Shown here in pieces: positions 1 to 7,941 of a DNA stretch of 64,000 bases. This stretch comes from Hymenobacter sp. BT559. GTDB lineage: Bacteria > Bacteroidota > Bacteroidia > Cytophagales > Hymenobacteraceae. Where the stretch lies: positions 124,001 to 188,000 of the forward strand of contig NZ_JAELXV010000003.1 of NCBI RefSeq assembly GCF_016427535.1, given 5' to 3'. Position 1 is the stretch's first letter, and every line of letters begins with the position of its first letter. Position numbers and translations under genes: made by a program. The notes under the pieces are model-generated. The model saw nothing but the letters and a program-made list of their open reading frames with translations. It was not told where the DNA came from and did not search any database.

Positions 1-152
1 ACAACGCTTGGCTGTTCCAAAGCCAGCTGCTGCACGATATTGGGTACGCTGATGCGCACAACCAGTACATGCTGCACAGCCTGCGCGGCGAGTTCGACGC
101 CGTGCTGTTTATTCGCGATTCGACGCCCGCGCCACAGCTGGCCCGGCCTTAG
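1..152 (+). CDS. C-terminal end of a truncated gene, possibly erythromycin-esterase-like
   Basis: An open frame enters from the left edge (first full codon at base 3) and stops with TAG at 150-152, giving 49 residues. It contains the segment FDAVLFIRDSTPAP near the end. Some erythromycin-esterase-family proteins end in a similar hydrophobic 'D-A-x-x-F-x-x-x-T-P' strand, so that family is a possibility, but the fragment is too short to assign. The 107-base GC-rich spacer that follows shows no further gene. Confidence 0.45.
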   Translation, partial: NAWLFQSQLLHDIGYADAHNQYMLHSLRGEFDAVLFIRDSTPAPQLARP

Positions 153-259
153 GTGGGTGGGCGGCGAACCAGTAGCCGCCCCAGCGGCGTTGGCGGACTG
201 GGCGTAACTTGTTGCGGCGGACCTAGGGCGGCCCGCGCCCGGCCTATTTTGCTTTGCTT

Positions 260-3200
260 ATGACGATGGTAGCGTCTTCTCCGGCTGCAGTAGCCGGGGC
301 TTCGGCTAATTACCCAGCTTTTGCCCAAGTGCGGGCCGAGCTGGAAGCGTATAAACGTAAGTTTTACCTCAGCTTGCTCGTGCGCGGCGGGCTAGTGGCC
401 GCGGCCTTGCTGCTGAGCTTGTTTGTGGTATTCAACACCCTCGAATACTTCTTGTACCTGCCCACAGCCGTGCGCGCTGGATTGCTATTCAGCTTCTTAG
501 CCTTGGCCGTGTACGCGGTAGGGCGCTGGCTGTGGCAGCCTCTGGCCGCCCTCACCAACCTGCGCCGCTTGCTGAGCGATGAGCAGGCCGCCCGGCAGGT
601 AGGCGAGCTGTTTCCGCAAGTGCAAGACCGCCTGCTTAATGCCTTGCAGCTGCAAGGCCAAGCCCGCGACAACGAGTTGCTGCTGGCTAGTTTGGAGCAG
701 CGCGCCGCTCAGCTCCAGGGCGTGTCGTTTGCCCAGGGCATCGACCTAGGGCAGCAGAGCCGGCCGCTGTGGAAGTACGTGTTGCCACCGCTGGCCGTGC
801 TACTGCTGGCGTCGGTGTTTTATCCAGCGTTTATCACGCAGGGTACCAGCCGCATCTGGCACTACCAGCGCCAGTATTCGCGGCCCGCGCCGTTCGATTT
901 TGTCTTAAAAAACAAAGAGCTGCGCGTGTTCAAGGGCGAGAATTTCACCCTCGACGTAGCCGTGGCGGGCGAGGCGCTACCCGCCAGCGTGAGCCTGCTC
1001 ACCGATGGCACCGAGCGGCCGCTAGCCAAGGTCAACGGCCGGGCCGACGCGTTTCGCTACACCTTCGAGCAGCCGGCGCAGGATGTCACGTTTCAGCTTA
1101 ATGGCGCTGGCTTCGTATCGCCCGAGTACCACCTGACGGTGGTGGAGCGGCCCGATTTGCGCGACTTCGCGGTGCAGGTGACGTACCCCGCCTACACCGG
1201 CCGGGCGGCCGAAACCATCCGCAACGGCGGCAATCTCACCGTGCCCGAGGGCAGCCAACTGCGCTGGCAGTTCAGCACGGCGGCCACCGAGGCGCTGAGC
1301 TTGGTATTTGACCAGCCGGCCGAAACCGTGCCGGCCAACCGCTCGGGCGAAAGCTTCGTGGCCGAGCGCCGGGTGTTGCGCTCGCAGCCCTACCAAGTAC
1401 GCCTGCAAAACGCCGCCAGCCTCAACCGCGACCCCATCAATTATCAGCTTACGGTGGTGCCCGACGCGCCGCCCACGCTCACAGTCGAGGCCTTTTCGGA
1501 TACTACTTCCCTGCGCTACCTGGCCCTAGGTGGCAGTGCGCAAGACGATTACGGCCTTACGGCCCTGCGGCTGCACTACCAGGTGCAGCGAGGCGGTAAC
1601 AAAGGCGGTGGGTATGTGAGCCGCTCCCTAGGCCTGCCCAGCGGCGCGGGCGGCACCTACTCCTATACCTGGAACCTAGCGCCCCTAAACCTGCGGCCTG
1701 GCGACCGGCTTCAGTACTTTGTGGAAGCTGTGGATAATGACGGTATTCACGGGCCCAAGAGCACACGCTCGCGGCCACTGGAATTCCGACTGCCTAGCAC
1801 CCGCGAGCTCGACAAGCAGCTGGCCTCGCAGGCCAACTCGGTGGCGAGCCAGCTAAGCTCGGCTGCCAAGCAGAGCAAGCAGCTTGAGCGCGAGCTGGCC
1901 CAGAGCCAAGACAAGCTCAAGACCAAGCGCGAGATGAGCTACCAGGACCGCAAGCAACTCGAAAATATGCTAGACCAGAAGGCTCAGCTCGACCAGCAGG
2001 TGCAGGCCATGCAGCAGAAGTTTGAGCAGTTGCAGCAGCAGCAAAACCAGCTCAGCCCCAAGAGCGAGGAGCTGGCCAAGAAGGCCGAGGAGCTCAAAAA
2101 GCTCATGAACGACCTGCTCGACCCCGAGACTAAGAAGCTCTACGAGAAGCTGCAAAAGCTGCTAGAACAGCAGAAGCAGCCCGACGCCGAGATGCAAAAG
2201 CTGCTTCAGCAGCTCGAAAACAAGGAGAACACTTTGCAGAAAGAGCTGGACCGTGCCCTCGAAATGTTCAAGCAGATGCAGTTTGAGCAGAAGGCCGAGC
2301 AGACCGCCGACCGCCTGGAGCAGCTAGCCAAGGAAGAAGAAAAACTAGCTGATAAGACAGCTCAGAACGACAAGAACAACCCCGACAACAAGCTCAGCAA
2401 CGAGCAGCAGAAGGCCGAAAACCAGAAGCTGGCCCAGGAGCAGGCCGAGAAACGCCAGGAGTTTGAGGACCTCAAAAAGGACCTGCAAGACCTGAAGCAG
2501 CAGGACAAGGAAATGGGCGACCAAAACGGCATGGACGAGCAAAAACCCGACCAGCAGCAAACCGACCAAGACATGCAGGAAGGCGAGCAGCAGCTGAATA
2601 AAAATCAGAATCAGAAAGCCAGCCAGAGCCAAAAAGCCGCCGCCCAGCGGATGAAGAAAATGGCTAAGAAGATGAAGGACCAGATGAGCGACGATGAGGA
2701 GCAAAAGGCCAAGCAAAACATCGACGACCTGCGCGACATTCTGGATAACCTTGTCACGCTCAGCTTCGACCAAGAGAAGTTGATGAAGGATTTCCGAGCC
2801 GTAGACCAGAGCGACCCACGCTTTGTGCAGCTCGGCCAGACCCAGCGCAAGCTGCGCGACGATGCCCAGATTATTCAAGACTCGCTCTACGCCCTGGCCA
2901 AGCGCGAGCCCAAGATTCAGAGCTTCGTGACCCGCGAGGTAGGCGAGATGAACGGCCGCATGGACGAGTCTTTCATGCACATCAAGCAGCGCGACGTACC
3001 TAGGGCCACTGCCACCCAGCAGCAGGCCATGACCAGCATCAACAACCTAGCCTTGATGCTATCGGATGCCTTACAGCAGATGCAACAAGACATGCAGCAG
3101 ATGCAAGGCAAAGGCCAGCAGCAAAGCGGCAGTGGCAAGCCCGGTAAGAAAAAAGGCAAGGGCGGCTCGCCTGCTCCTGGCAGCCTCAGTAAGATGCAGC

Positions 3201-3757
3201 AGCAGCTCAATCAGCAGATTCAGCAGCTGTCTCAGAGCGGCAAAACCGGCCGTGCCCTTTCGCAGGAGCTCGCCAAGCTAGCGGGCCAGCAGCAGATGCT
3301 GCGCCAGGCTATGCAGCAGCTAGACCGTGGGCAACCCGGCAAAGACGGCAAACCCGGCGGCGGCAAGGAGGGCAAAGATGGAAAAGACGGCCCCGGCGGA
3401 AAAGATGGCAAGGAGGGCAAAGACGGCCAGGGCGGCAACGCTGGCGAGATGAAAAAGCTGATGGAGCAGACCGAGACCGACCTCGTGAACAAGCGCCTCA
3501 CCGAGCAAACCATTCAGCGTCAGCAACAGATTCTTACCCGCATGCTCGAAGCCGAGAAGTCGGCCCGCGAGCGCGACCAGGATACCAAGCGCGAAGCCCA
3601 AACTGCCCAAAACCATCCGCCGGTTTTCCCGCCTGCTTTCGACAAGTACAAAGGCGCCACTAAAACGCAGCAAACCGACCTGTTACGCCGGGCGCAGCCT
3701 ACCTTCACTCCGTATTACCAACAGAAGGTGACCGAGTATTTCCAAAAAAATAAGTAG
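260..3757 (+). CDS. DUF4175 family membrane-anchored coiled-coil protein
   Basis: A protein of 1165 residues. I chose the ATG at 260 over an in-frame TTG two codons upstream. Three hydrophobic segments at about residues 38-62, 72-92 and 172-190 suggest a membrane-anchored N terminus. A beta-rich part follows to about 510. Then comes a very long Gln/Lys/Glu-rich coiled coil to about 1000, broken by a collagen-like Gly-x-y tract (about 1030-1070) with triplets such as GKD and GKE. The layout matches the Bacteroidota DUF4175 family, whose role is unknown; a large envelope scaffold is an inference. It stands alone, followed by a hairpin and the anti-sigma-type gene. Confidence 0.85.
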   Translation: MTMVASSPAAVAGASANYPAFAQVRAELEAYKRKFYLSLLVRGGLVAAALLLSLFVVFNTLEYFLYLPTAVRAGLLFSFLALAVYAVGRWLWQPLAALTNLRRLLSDEQAARQVGELFPQVQDRLLNALQLQGQARDNELLLASLEQRAAQLQGVSFAQGIDLGQQSRPLWKYVLPPLAVLLLASVFYPAFITQGTSRIWHYQRQYSRPAPFDFVLKNKELRVFKGENFTLDVAVAGEALPASVSLLTDGTERPLAKVNGRADAFRYTFEQPAQDVTFQLNGAGFVSPEYHLTVVERPDLRDFAVQVTYPAYTGRAAETIRNGGNLTVPEGSQLRWQFSTAATEALSLVFDQPAETVPANRSGESFVAERRVLRSQPYQVRLQNAASLNRDPINYQLTVVPDAPPTLTVEAFSDTTSLRYLALGGSAQDDYGLTALRLHYQVQRGGNKGGGYVSRSLGLPSGAGGTYSYTWNLAPLNLRPGDRLQYFVEAVDNDGIHGPKSTRSRPLEFRLPSTRELDKQLASQANSVASQLSSAAKQSKQLERELAQSQDKLKTKREMSYQDRKQLENMLDQKAQLDQQVQAMQQKFEQLQQQQNQLSPKSEELAKKAEELKKLMNDLLDPETKKLYEKLQKLLEQQKQPDAEMQKLLQQLENKENTLQKELDRALEMFKQMQFEQKAEQTADRLEQLAKEEEKLADKTAQNDKNNPDNKLSNEQQKAENQKLAQEQAEKRQEFEDLKKDLQDLKQQDKEMGDQNGMDEQKPDQQQTDQDMQEGEQQLNKNQNQKASQSQKAAAQRMKKMAKKMKDQMSDDEEQKAKQNIDDLRDILDNLVTLSFDQEKLMKDFRAVDQSDPRFVQLGQTQRKLRDDAQIIQDSLYALAKREPKIQSFVTREVGEMNGRMDESFMHIKQRDVPRATATQQQAMTSINNLALMLSDALQQMQQDMQQMQGKGQQQSGSGKPGKKKGKGGSPAPGSLSKMQQQLNQQIQQLSQSGKTGRALSQELAKLAGQQQMLRQAMQQLDRGQPGKDGKPGGGKEGKDGKDGPGGKDGKEGKDGQGGNAGEMKKLMEQTETDLVNKRLTEQTIQRQQQILTRMLEAEKSARERDQDTKREAQTAQNHPPVFPPAFDKYKGATKTQQTDLLRRAQPTFTPYYQQKVTEYFQKNK

Positions 3758-3808
3758 TTGCCGCGTAACCCTTCCTATAAGGCTTCGTAAGGAGCAAATC
3801 GTACTCAT

Positions 3809-3872
3809 AAAATTCAGGCAAGGCTGCACGTAAGTGGTTGTGAAACCCCGTCGTACGCCCTGCCTGAATTTT
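3809..3872 (+). terminator. Inverted repeat after the DUF4175 gene
   Basis: AAAATTCAGGCA at 3809-3820 is the exact reverse complement of TGCCTGAATTTT at 3861-3872, with about 40 bases between the arms. The right arm runs into T-rich sequence, so it could end transcription from the upstream gene. The loop is long for a classic terminator. Confidence 0.4.
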
Positions 3873-3939
3873 GCACGTATTACCCTATTTTTGCCGTTCT
3901 TATTACCGCGCTGCCTTTACTATCCTTTCGCTACCGCTT

Positions 3940-4395
3940 ATGAAGCAGGTTAAAATTCAGATTCCGTCGCTTGTGGAAAACATCCGCGTCGTGGAGAGCT
4001 TCATTGACAACTCCAAAGACACGTTCCACATTGAGGACGACATCTACGGCAATATTATGGTAGCTGTCACGGAGGCTGTGAACAATGCCATCCGCCACGG
4101 CAACAAGTTCGACAAGGACAAAAACGTGTACCTGTCGCTGTACGTGAGCGCCAACCTATTGAAGTTTGAGATTGAAGACGAAGGCACGGGCTTCGACTTC
4201 AATAACCTCGACGACCCGACGGCCCCCGAAAACCTGGAAAACCCCGGTGGCCGCGGCATCTTCCTCATTCGCCACCTGGCCGATGAGGTAGAGTTCAGCA
4301 AAGAAGGCCGCCGCGTAGAGCTCACCTTTGCCCTCACGCCCGGCACTGAGTCGCCCGCTGCCAGCACCACCTCTTCCGAAGCTGCGGCCGCATGA
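3940..4395 (+). CDS. Anti-sigma-type ATP-binding protein (RsbW/SpoIIAB-like kinase fold)
   Basis: A protein of 151 residues starting at ATG 3940 (MKQVKIQI). An upstream in-frame extension is possible but overlaps a likely promoter box TATTTTTG at 3886-3893. It has the GHKL/HATPase_c fold without a histidine-kinase dimerisation domain: the N box TEAVNNAIRHG (about residues 44-54), the G1 box DEGTGF (about 81-86) and the G2 box NPGGRGIFLI (about 101-110). Such proteins usually phosphorylate or hold partner-switching anti-anti-sigma factors. The C terminus is Ser/Ala-rich. Its stop overlaps the ybeY start in ATGA, so the two are translationally coupled. No partner STAS protein is visible nearby. 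Confidence 0.85.
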   Translation: MKQVKIQIPSLVENIRVVESFIDNSKDTFHIEDDIYGNIMVAVTEAVNNAIRHGNKFDKDKNVYLSLYVSANLLKFEIEDEGTGFDFNNLDDPTAPENLENPGGRGIFLIRHLADEVEFSKEGRRVELTFALTPGTESPAASTTSSEAAAA

Positions 4396-4859
4396 GCAAC
4401 GTCTCCGCTACCGGCGTCCACTACTTTGAGGCGCCCGGCATAGAGTTCGTGGTAGAAGACGTGCCGGAATTTGGCCTGCACGACGCCGAGGACCTCGTAG
4501 CGTGGATTGAGCGCATCGCGGCGGTGCACGAGTACCGCATTGCGCAGCTGACGTTTATCTTTTGCTCCGACGACTACCTGCACAAGCTGAACGTAGAATA
4601 CCTCAACCACGACACGCTCACCGACATTATCACCTTCGATAATGCCGATGATTCGGAAGTGCTCGAAGGCGATATCTTCATCAGCGTGGAGCGGGTGGCC
4701 GACAACGCCCGAGACCTGGACATCAGCTTTCGCGACGAGCTGCACCGCGTCATGATTCATGGCGTGTTGCACCTCCTAGGGTACCACGACAAGGACCTGC
4801 TGAGCCAAACGGCCATGCGCCGCAAGGAAGACTATTGTTTGTCGCTGCGCGGGTTCTAG
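4392..4859 (+). CDS. ybeY: rRNA maturation endoribonuclease YbeY
   Basis: A protein of 155 residues of the UPF0054/YbeY family, a metal-dependent RNase that acts in 16S rRNA 3'-end maturation and 70S ribosome quality control. The signature lies near the C terminus as HGVLHLLGYHDKD. The first two histidines match the usual zinc ligands. In the common form H-x3-H-x5-H the third ligand is His; here that position is Asp and the His is one residue earlier. Asp at this position is, from memory, usual in Bacteroidota. The upstream motif DIITFDN is also typical. It starts inside the stop of the anti-sigma-type gene. Confidence 0.93.
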   Translation: MSNVSATGVHYFEAPGIEFVVEDVPEFGLHDAEDLVAWIERIAAVHEYRIAQLTFIFCSDDYLHKLNVEYLNHDTLTDIITFDNADDSEVLEGDIFISVERVADNARDLDISFRDELHRVMIHGVLHLLGYHDKDLLSQTAMRRKEDYCLSLRGF

Positions 4860-4897
4860 GTGTGTATTAGCAGGTTAGCCTTGGCTTTTCTGGTCTT

Positions 4898-5620
4898 ATG
4901 AGTTCGGCACCTTCGCTTTCCAGTATTCCCGGCGATGTGCTGGACTACTACCTAGGCCTGGGCTACTACCGCATGAACCAGGACCTGTTTACCTGCCGGT
5001 TTTTGCCGGTGGGGCCGCGCATCTATACCGTGCACTGGCTGCGCCTGGTGGTGGCACAGGTGCAGTATGGCGGCAAGCAGCGCCGGCTGCTGCGGCTCAA
5101 TGCGCAGTTTGAAGTGGTCATAAAGCAGTTTCGCCTCACGGCGGAGTACGAGGCGCTGTACGCTCGCTACCATGCCTACATCGACTTCGACGCGTCGCCC
5201 TCGCTGGCCGAGCTGCTGCTGGCCGGGGCTACGCACTCGGTTTTTGATACCTACATTATCGAGGTGCGCCACGGCGAGCAACTCATCGCGGCTGGTATCT
5301 TCGATCGGGGCACTACTACCATCGCAGGCATCGTCAACTTCTACGACCCCGACTACCGCAAACACAGCCTAGGGAAGTACTTGATGCTCCTCAAGACCGA
5401 GCACGCCCGCGAGCAGCAGTTGGTATATTACTATCCTGGCTATTTGGTGCACGGCTACCCCAAGTTCGATTACAAGCTGTTTGCCAGTCCCGAAGCCACC
5501 GAGGTTTTTGATTTTCAAAACAGCGAGTGGCTACCTTTTTCCTGGGAGCTTGTGGAGCGGCAATCAGCTATTTTACTGCCCAGCTGGCTGCCTAATAATT
5601 GGCTAGGCGGAGAGCAATAG
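4898..5620 (+). CDS. Arginyl-tRNA-protein transferase-like protein (ATE C-terminal fold)
   Basis: A protein of 240 residues with the GNAT-like C-terminal fold of ATE/Bpt aminoacyl-tRNA-protein transferases. The most telling parts are LYARYHAYIDFD (about residues 88-99) and FYDPDYRKHSLGKY (about 148-161), followed by YYPGYLVHGYPKFDYK (about 178-193). In that family these parts hold the acceptor end of the aminoacyl-tRNA and the protein N terminus. The N-terminal cysteine cluster of eukaryotic ATE1 and many bacterial Bpt proteins is absent. It may transfer an amino acid to protein N termini (N-degron pathway), but its substrate cannot be read from sequence. It lies 38 bases after ybeY. Confidence 0.75.
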   Translation: MSSAPSLSSIPGDVLDYYLGLGYYRMNQDLFTCRFLPVGPRIYTVHWLRLVVAQVQYGGKQRRLLRLNAQFEVVIKQFRLTAEYEALYARYHAYIDFDASPSLAELLLAGATHSVFDTYIIEVRHGEQLIAAGIFDRGTTTIAGIVNFYDPDYRKHSLGKYLMLLKTEHAREQQLVYYYPGYLVHGYPKFDYKLFASPEATEVFDFQNSEWLPFSWELVERQSAILLPSWLPNNWLGGEQ

Positions 5621-5656
5621 TTTTTTGAGTGATTTCTGTGGTTTCGTGAACAACAT

Positions 5657-5739
5657 CTGTCCTTGCGAGCGCAGCGAAGCAATCGCATCCGAACGGTAGC
5701 AGAACCGATGAGATTGCTTCGCTGCGCTCGCAAGGACAG
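5657..5739. repeat. MITE-like palindromic repeat, 28-bp perfect arms
   Basis: Bases 5657-5684 and 5712-5739 are exact reverse complements. The core reads CCTTGCGAGCGCAGCGAAGC. The 27-base middle shows some further pairing. It sits alone between the arginyltransferase-like gene and the GNAT gene. From memory, closely similar palindromes are scattered between genes in many Bacteroidota genomes. It has no coding capacity. It may act as a hairpin in mRNA, or be a non-autonomous mobile palindrome. Confidence 0.75.
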
Positions 5740-5779
5740 GCGCTTTTGCATAAATCCCACTGCATAGTATTTCTGCAAC

Positions 5780-6235
5780 ATGCTCCAGCTCATCCGTACC
5801 ACCTCCGAAAACCCTGATTTTCGTACTCTGGTACAGCTGCTCGACCAAGACCTCGCCAAGCGTGATGGGGCTGAGCACAGCTACTACGCCCAGTTTAATA
5901 CCATCGCCAGCTTACAGCATGTTGTGGTAGTGTATCAGACCGATGAGCCCGTGGGGTGCGGTGCCTTCAAGCCTTTTGAGGCCAATGCAGTGGAAGTAAA
6001 GCGCATGTTTGTGCAGCCCGCACACCGGGGGCAGGGCGTGGCGCAGGCTGTACTAACTGAGCTGGAAAGGTGGGCCGGTGAGTTAGGCTACACTAGTTGC
6101 GTACTCGAAACCGGCAAGCGCCAGCCCGAAGCCATCAGGCTGTATGAACGCAGCGGCTACGCGCACATCCCGAACTATGGGCAGTATGTAGGTGTCGAGA
6201 ATAGTGTGTGCTTGCAGAAGCACCTAGGGCGGTAG
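5780..6235 (+). CDS. GNAT family N-acetyltransferase
   Basis: A protein of 151 residues with a full GNAT fold. The acetyl-CoA pyrophosphate loop is visible as HRGQGVAQA at about residues 81-89, after the strand VKRMFVQP. The family's late segment is ETGKRQPEAIRLYERSGY. These enzymes move an acetyl group from acetyl-CoA to an amine of a small molecule or protein; the acceptor cannot be predicted. It starts with ATG 5780, 40 bases after the palindromic repeat. It ends just before the minus-strand porin, so the two genes converge. Confidence 0.88.
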   Translation: MLQLIRTTSENPDFRTLVQLLDQDLAKRDGAEHSYYAQFNTIASLQHVVVVYQTDEPVGCGAFKPFEANAVEVKRMFVQPAHRGQGVAQAVLTELERWAGELGYTSCVLETGKRQPEAIRLYERSGYAHIPNYGQYVGVENSVCLQKHLGR

Positions 6236-6260
6236 CTGCAATTTTTGCGGCGTTCGGCGG

Positions 6261-7469
6261 CTAAAAATTGATTTGGGCCTGCAGGCGCAACAGGTTGCCG
6301 CGCTGCTGGTTAGTGGGGCGCTGAAAATCTTCGAAGCGACGCGATGAGAAGGTGTACATGGCCACCAGCTCGAAGCTGGGCAGCGGCTGCCACTCCATAC
6401 CTAGCTCGGCCTCGCGCACGGTGTAGCTGCGGGCGTCGCGCTCGTGCTTTTTACCACCATCGTAATACTGCGCTCGCACAAACGGAAAAAACTGCTGCTG
6501 CTGGTAGCGTACCCGGTAGTTGAGCAGCAGGTAGCCGCCGTGCAACGACTGGGTTTCGATGCTATCGGTACGAGGGTTAAATTCGGGTCCGCGGCCCACG
6601 TTGTACTCGGCCTGCACGCCAAAGGGCTGAGGGTAGAGCACGAAAGTGGCAGCTAGGCGCTGGTCGGGGTAGCTTAAGTCGGAGCGGTGCTTTACGCCGG
6701 TCGAGAGCTGGTCGCGGGCTACTACGTAGCGGCCGGTGTAGGCCTGGAGCGAGGGCTCGATAAGCTGCTGGCCCAGGGCCAGTGGGTAGCTTACGCGGGC
6801 CACCACGTGGCGCTGATTGTTGAGGTCGGGGCGGTTCGCGGTTTGGCCGTTAAAGACGCCTATCCCCACTACCCCGTAATCGCCGGAGCCTTTTAGGCCG
6901 TCCTTTACCAACTGGCCAAAACGCTTGCGCACGGCCGTAGGCGCCCAGTAGAAAAAAGCGCCTAGGTCGCGCTCGTTAGAGAAGGAACTGTTGATGCCAT
7001 CGCTGCGGTCGAGGGGCAGACGATTTTGGCTCGACTGCATATTCTCAAACCCAAACGGGATTTTGCTCTGGCCCACGCGCAGCCGAAAGCGACTGGCTTT
7101 GTCGAGACCTAGGTCGAAGTACGCATCGCGTATCTGGCCGACGTTTAGCGAAGTGCTGCCGCTGATGGTACTGGCAAAATCGGGTTGGATGTAAAAATAA
7201 ATCCGCTCGTGCAGCTGACCGAAGAAAATCAGACGGATGCGCCGTAGCGAAATCCCACCGTTGTTGCCCCACGACCGGTCGCATTGCTCGCAGGAAAGGT
7301 CGGGGTTGGTTTCGAGCAGGCGGTTATAACGGGCTTGCGCATACCCACGAATGGCGAAGGTTTCGAACCACTTCCTAGGCGCCGCCGGCTGGGGCACTGT
7401 GTCGGGGGCCTGGACCTGGGCCTGGGCCTGGGTGACCAGCAGTAGAAGGGCAAATAATAATTTCTTCAT
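6261..7469 (-). CDS. Outer-membrane beta-barrel porin (OprP/phosphate-selective porin-like)
   Basis: A protein of 402 residues. The ATG at 7469 is preferred; a TTG one codon upstream is also in frame. The N terminus is a clear signal peptide (MKKLLFALLLLVTQAQAQ). The rest has the alternating pattern of amphipathic beta strands, with segments such as RLRVGQSKIPFGFENM typical of the Porin O/P family. It ends in LQAQINF, with the C-terminal Phe expected for barrel assembly by BamA. The substrate is unknown; phosphate or polyphosphate is only the family default. Its promoter probably lies in the region around the 7521-7545 palindrome. Confidence 0.82.
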   Translation of the reverse strand: MKKLLFALLLLVTQAQAQVQAPDTVPQPAAPRKWFETFAIRGYAQARYNRLLETNPDLSCEQCDRSWGNNGGISLRRIRLIFFGQLHERIYFYIQPDFASTISGSTSLNVGQIRDAYFDLGLDKASRFRLRVGQSKIPFGFENMQSSQNRLPLDRSDGINSSFSNERDLGAFFYWAPTAVRKRFGQLVKDGLKGSGDYGVVGIGVFNGQTANRPDLNNQRHVVARVSYPLALGQQLIEPSLQAYTGRYVVARDQLSTGVKHRSDLSYPDQRLAATFVLYPQPFGVQAEYNVGRGPEFNPRTDSIETQSLHGGYLLLNYRVRYQQQQFFPFVRAQYYDGGKKHERDARSYTVREAELGMEWQPLPSFELVAMYTFSSRRFEDFQRPTNQQRGNLLRLQAQINF

Positions 7470-7520
7470 CAAAAATTAATAATTGCACAAAGTGCGCCCC
7501 GATACGTGTCCTAATTGTGG

Positions 7521-7545
7521 CCATAACATTACGCTAATGTTATGG
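7521..7545. promoter_or_regulatory. Operator-like palindrome upstream of the porin gene
   Basis: CCATAACATT (7521-7530) and AATGTTATGG (7536-7545) form a perfect 10-bp inverted repeat with a 5-base spacer. It lies about 50 bases upstream of the porin start. The size and symmetry suit a dimeric regulator, but no regulator is identified. Confidence 0.4.
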
Positions 7546-7582
7546 ACGAGCTTATCACTCACAGTTAGCGTGTTACAACAGG

Positions 7583-7835
7583 TATTTTGTGTGCGGCGCG
7601 ATGGTCGCAGCACCCAGGTCAGTTCGAGACCTCACGGTTTTACTCCTGCTCACTAGCCTTAGCGTGGGGTTGGCATGAGCAAAGAGGTGGCAACGCCTCT
7701 TGCCCCGCGCAGTCTATGGCAATCGCAGAATGGTTACTTGACCTAGGTAAAGAATTCTTCCGGGCAATGGCATTCGCTAGGCACACGCGCCAGCCTTCTG
7801 CGCAAACCTGCGGCGCGTGATGCTAGTGGTTTTGT
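7583..7835 (+). ncRNA. Candidate structured non-coding RNA, family not recognised
   Basis: The 470 bases between the porin and mnmG hold no convincing gene but several good stems. AAGAGGTG and CGCCTCTT (about 7681-7700) close a GCAA tetraloop. That hairpin is enclosed by GCGTGGGG/CCCCGCGC (about 7662-7710). A 5-bp stem with a 7-base loop lies at 7616-7632. CACGCGCC/GGCGCGTG pairs at about 7784-7819, followed by GGTTTT. A promoter-like TATTTTG at about 7583-7589 would start a transcript of roughly 240 nt. It does not match what I know of tmRNA, RNase P, SRP or tRNA; a 6S-like RNA cannot be excluded. A 77-codon frame here (7587-7820) looks spurious. Confidence 0.33.
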
Positions 7836-7868
7836 AGCGAACTTTGCCAATTATCAATCCTCAGTGAA

Positions 7869-7914
7869 CAATTATCAGGGCTATTGCACTTGATACTTAG
7901 CGCACTGATAATTG
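7869..7914. repeat. Inverted repeat just upstream of mnmG
   Basis: CAATTATCAG (7869-7878) pairs exactly with CTGATAATTG (7905-7914) around a 26-base loop. Related words (CAATTATCA, GTTAATTG) flank both sides. It ends 27 bases before the mnmG start, so it could be a leader hairpin or the end of the upstream candidate transcript. Confidence 0.4.
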
Positions 7915-7941
7915 CTAACTGTTAATTGCTACTTGCTTACC

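Noticed and set aside
2345..2980. Long minus-strand open frame opposite the DUF4175 gene, leucine-rich
   Set aside because: It is the antisense of a Gln/Lys-rich coiled coil, which yields Leu-rich frames free of stops. It has no family match or ribosome-binding site, and the plus-strand gene explains the region.
7615..7632. tRNA T-arm-like AGGTC-AGTTCGA-GACCT
   Set aside because: The TTCGA is displaced relative to the stem compared with a real T-loop, and no acceptor stem, D-arm or anticodon arm can be built around it.
7587..7820. A 77-codon plus-strand frame
   Set aside because: The translation is compositionally odd with scattered Cys and Trp and no family resemblance. The DNA shows nested RNA stems instead, so a non-coding transcript is more likely.
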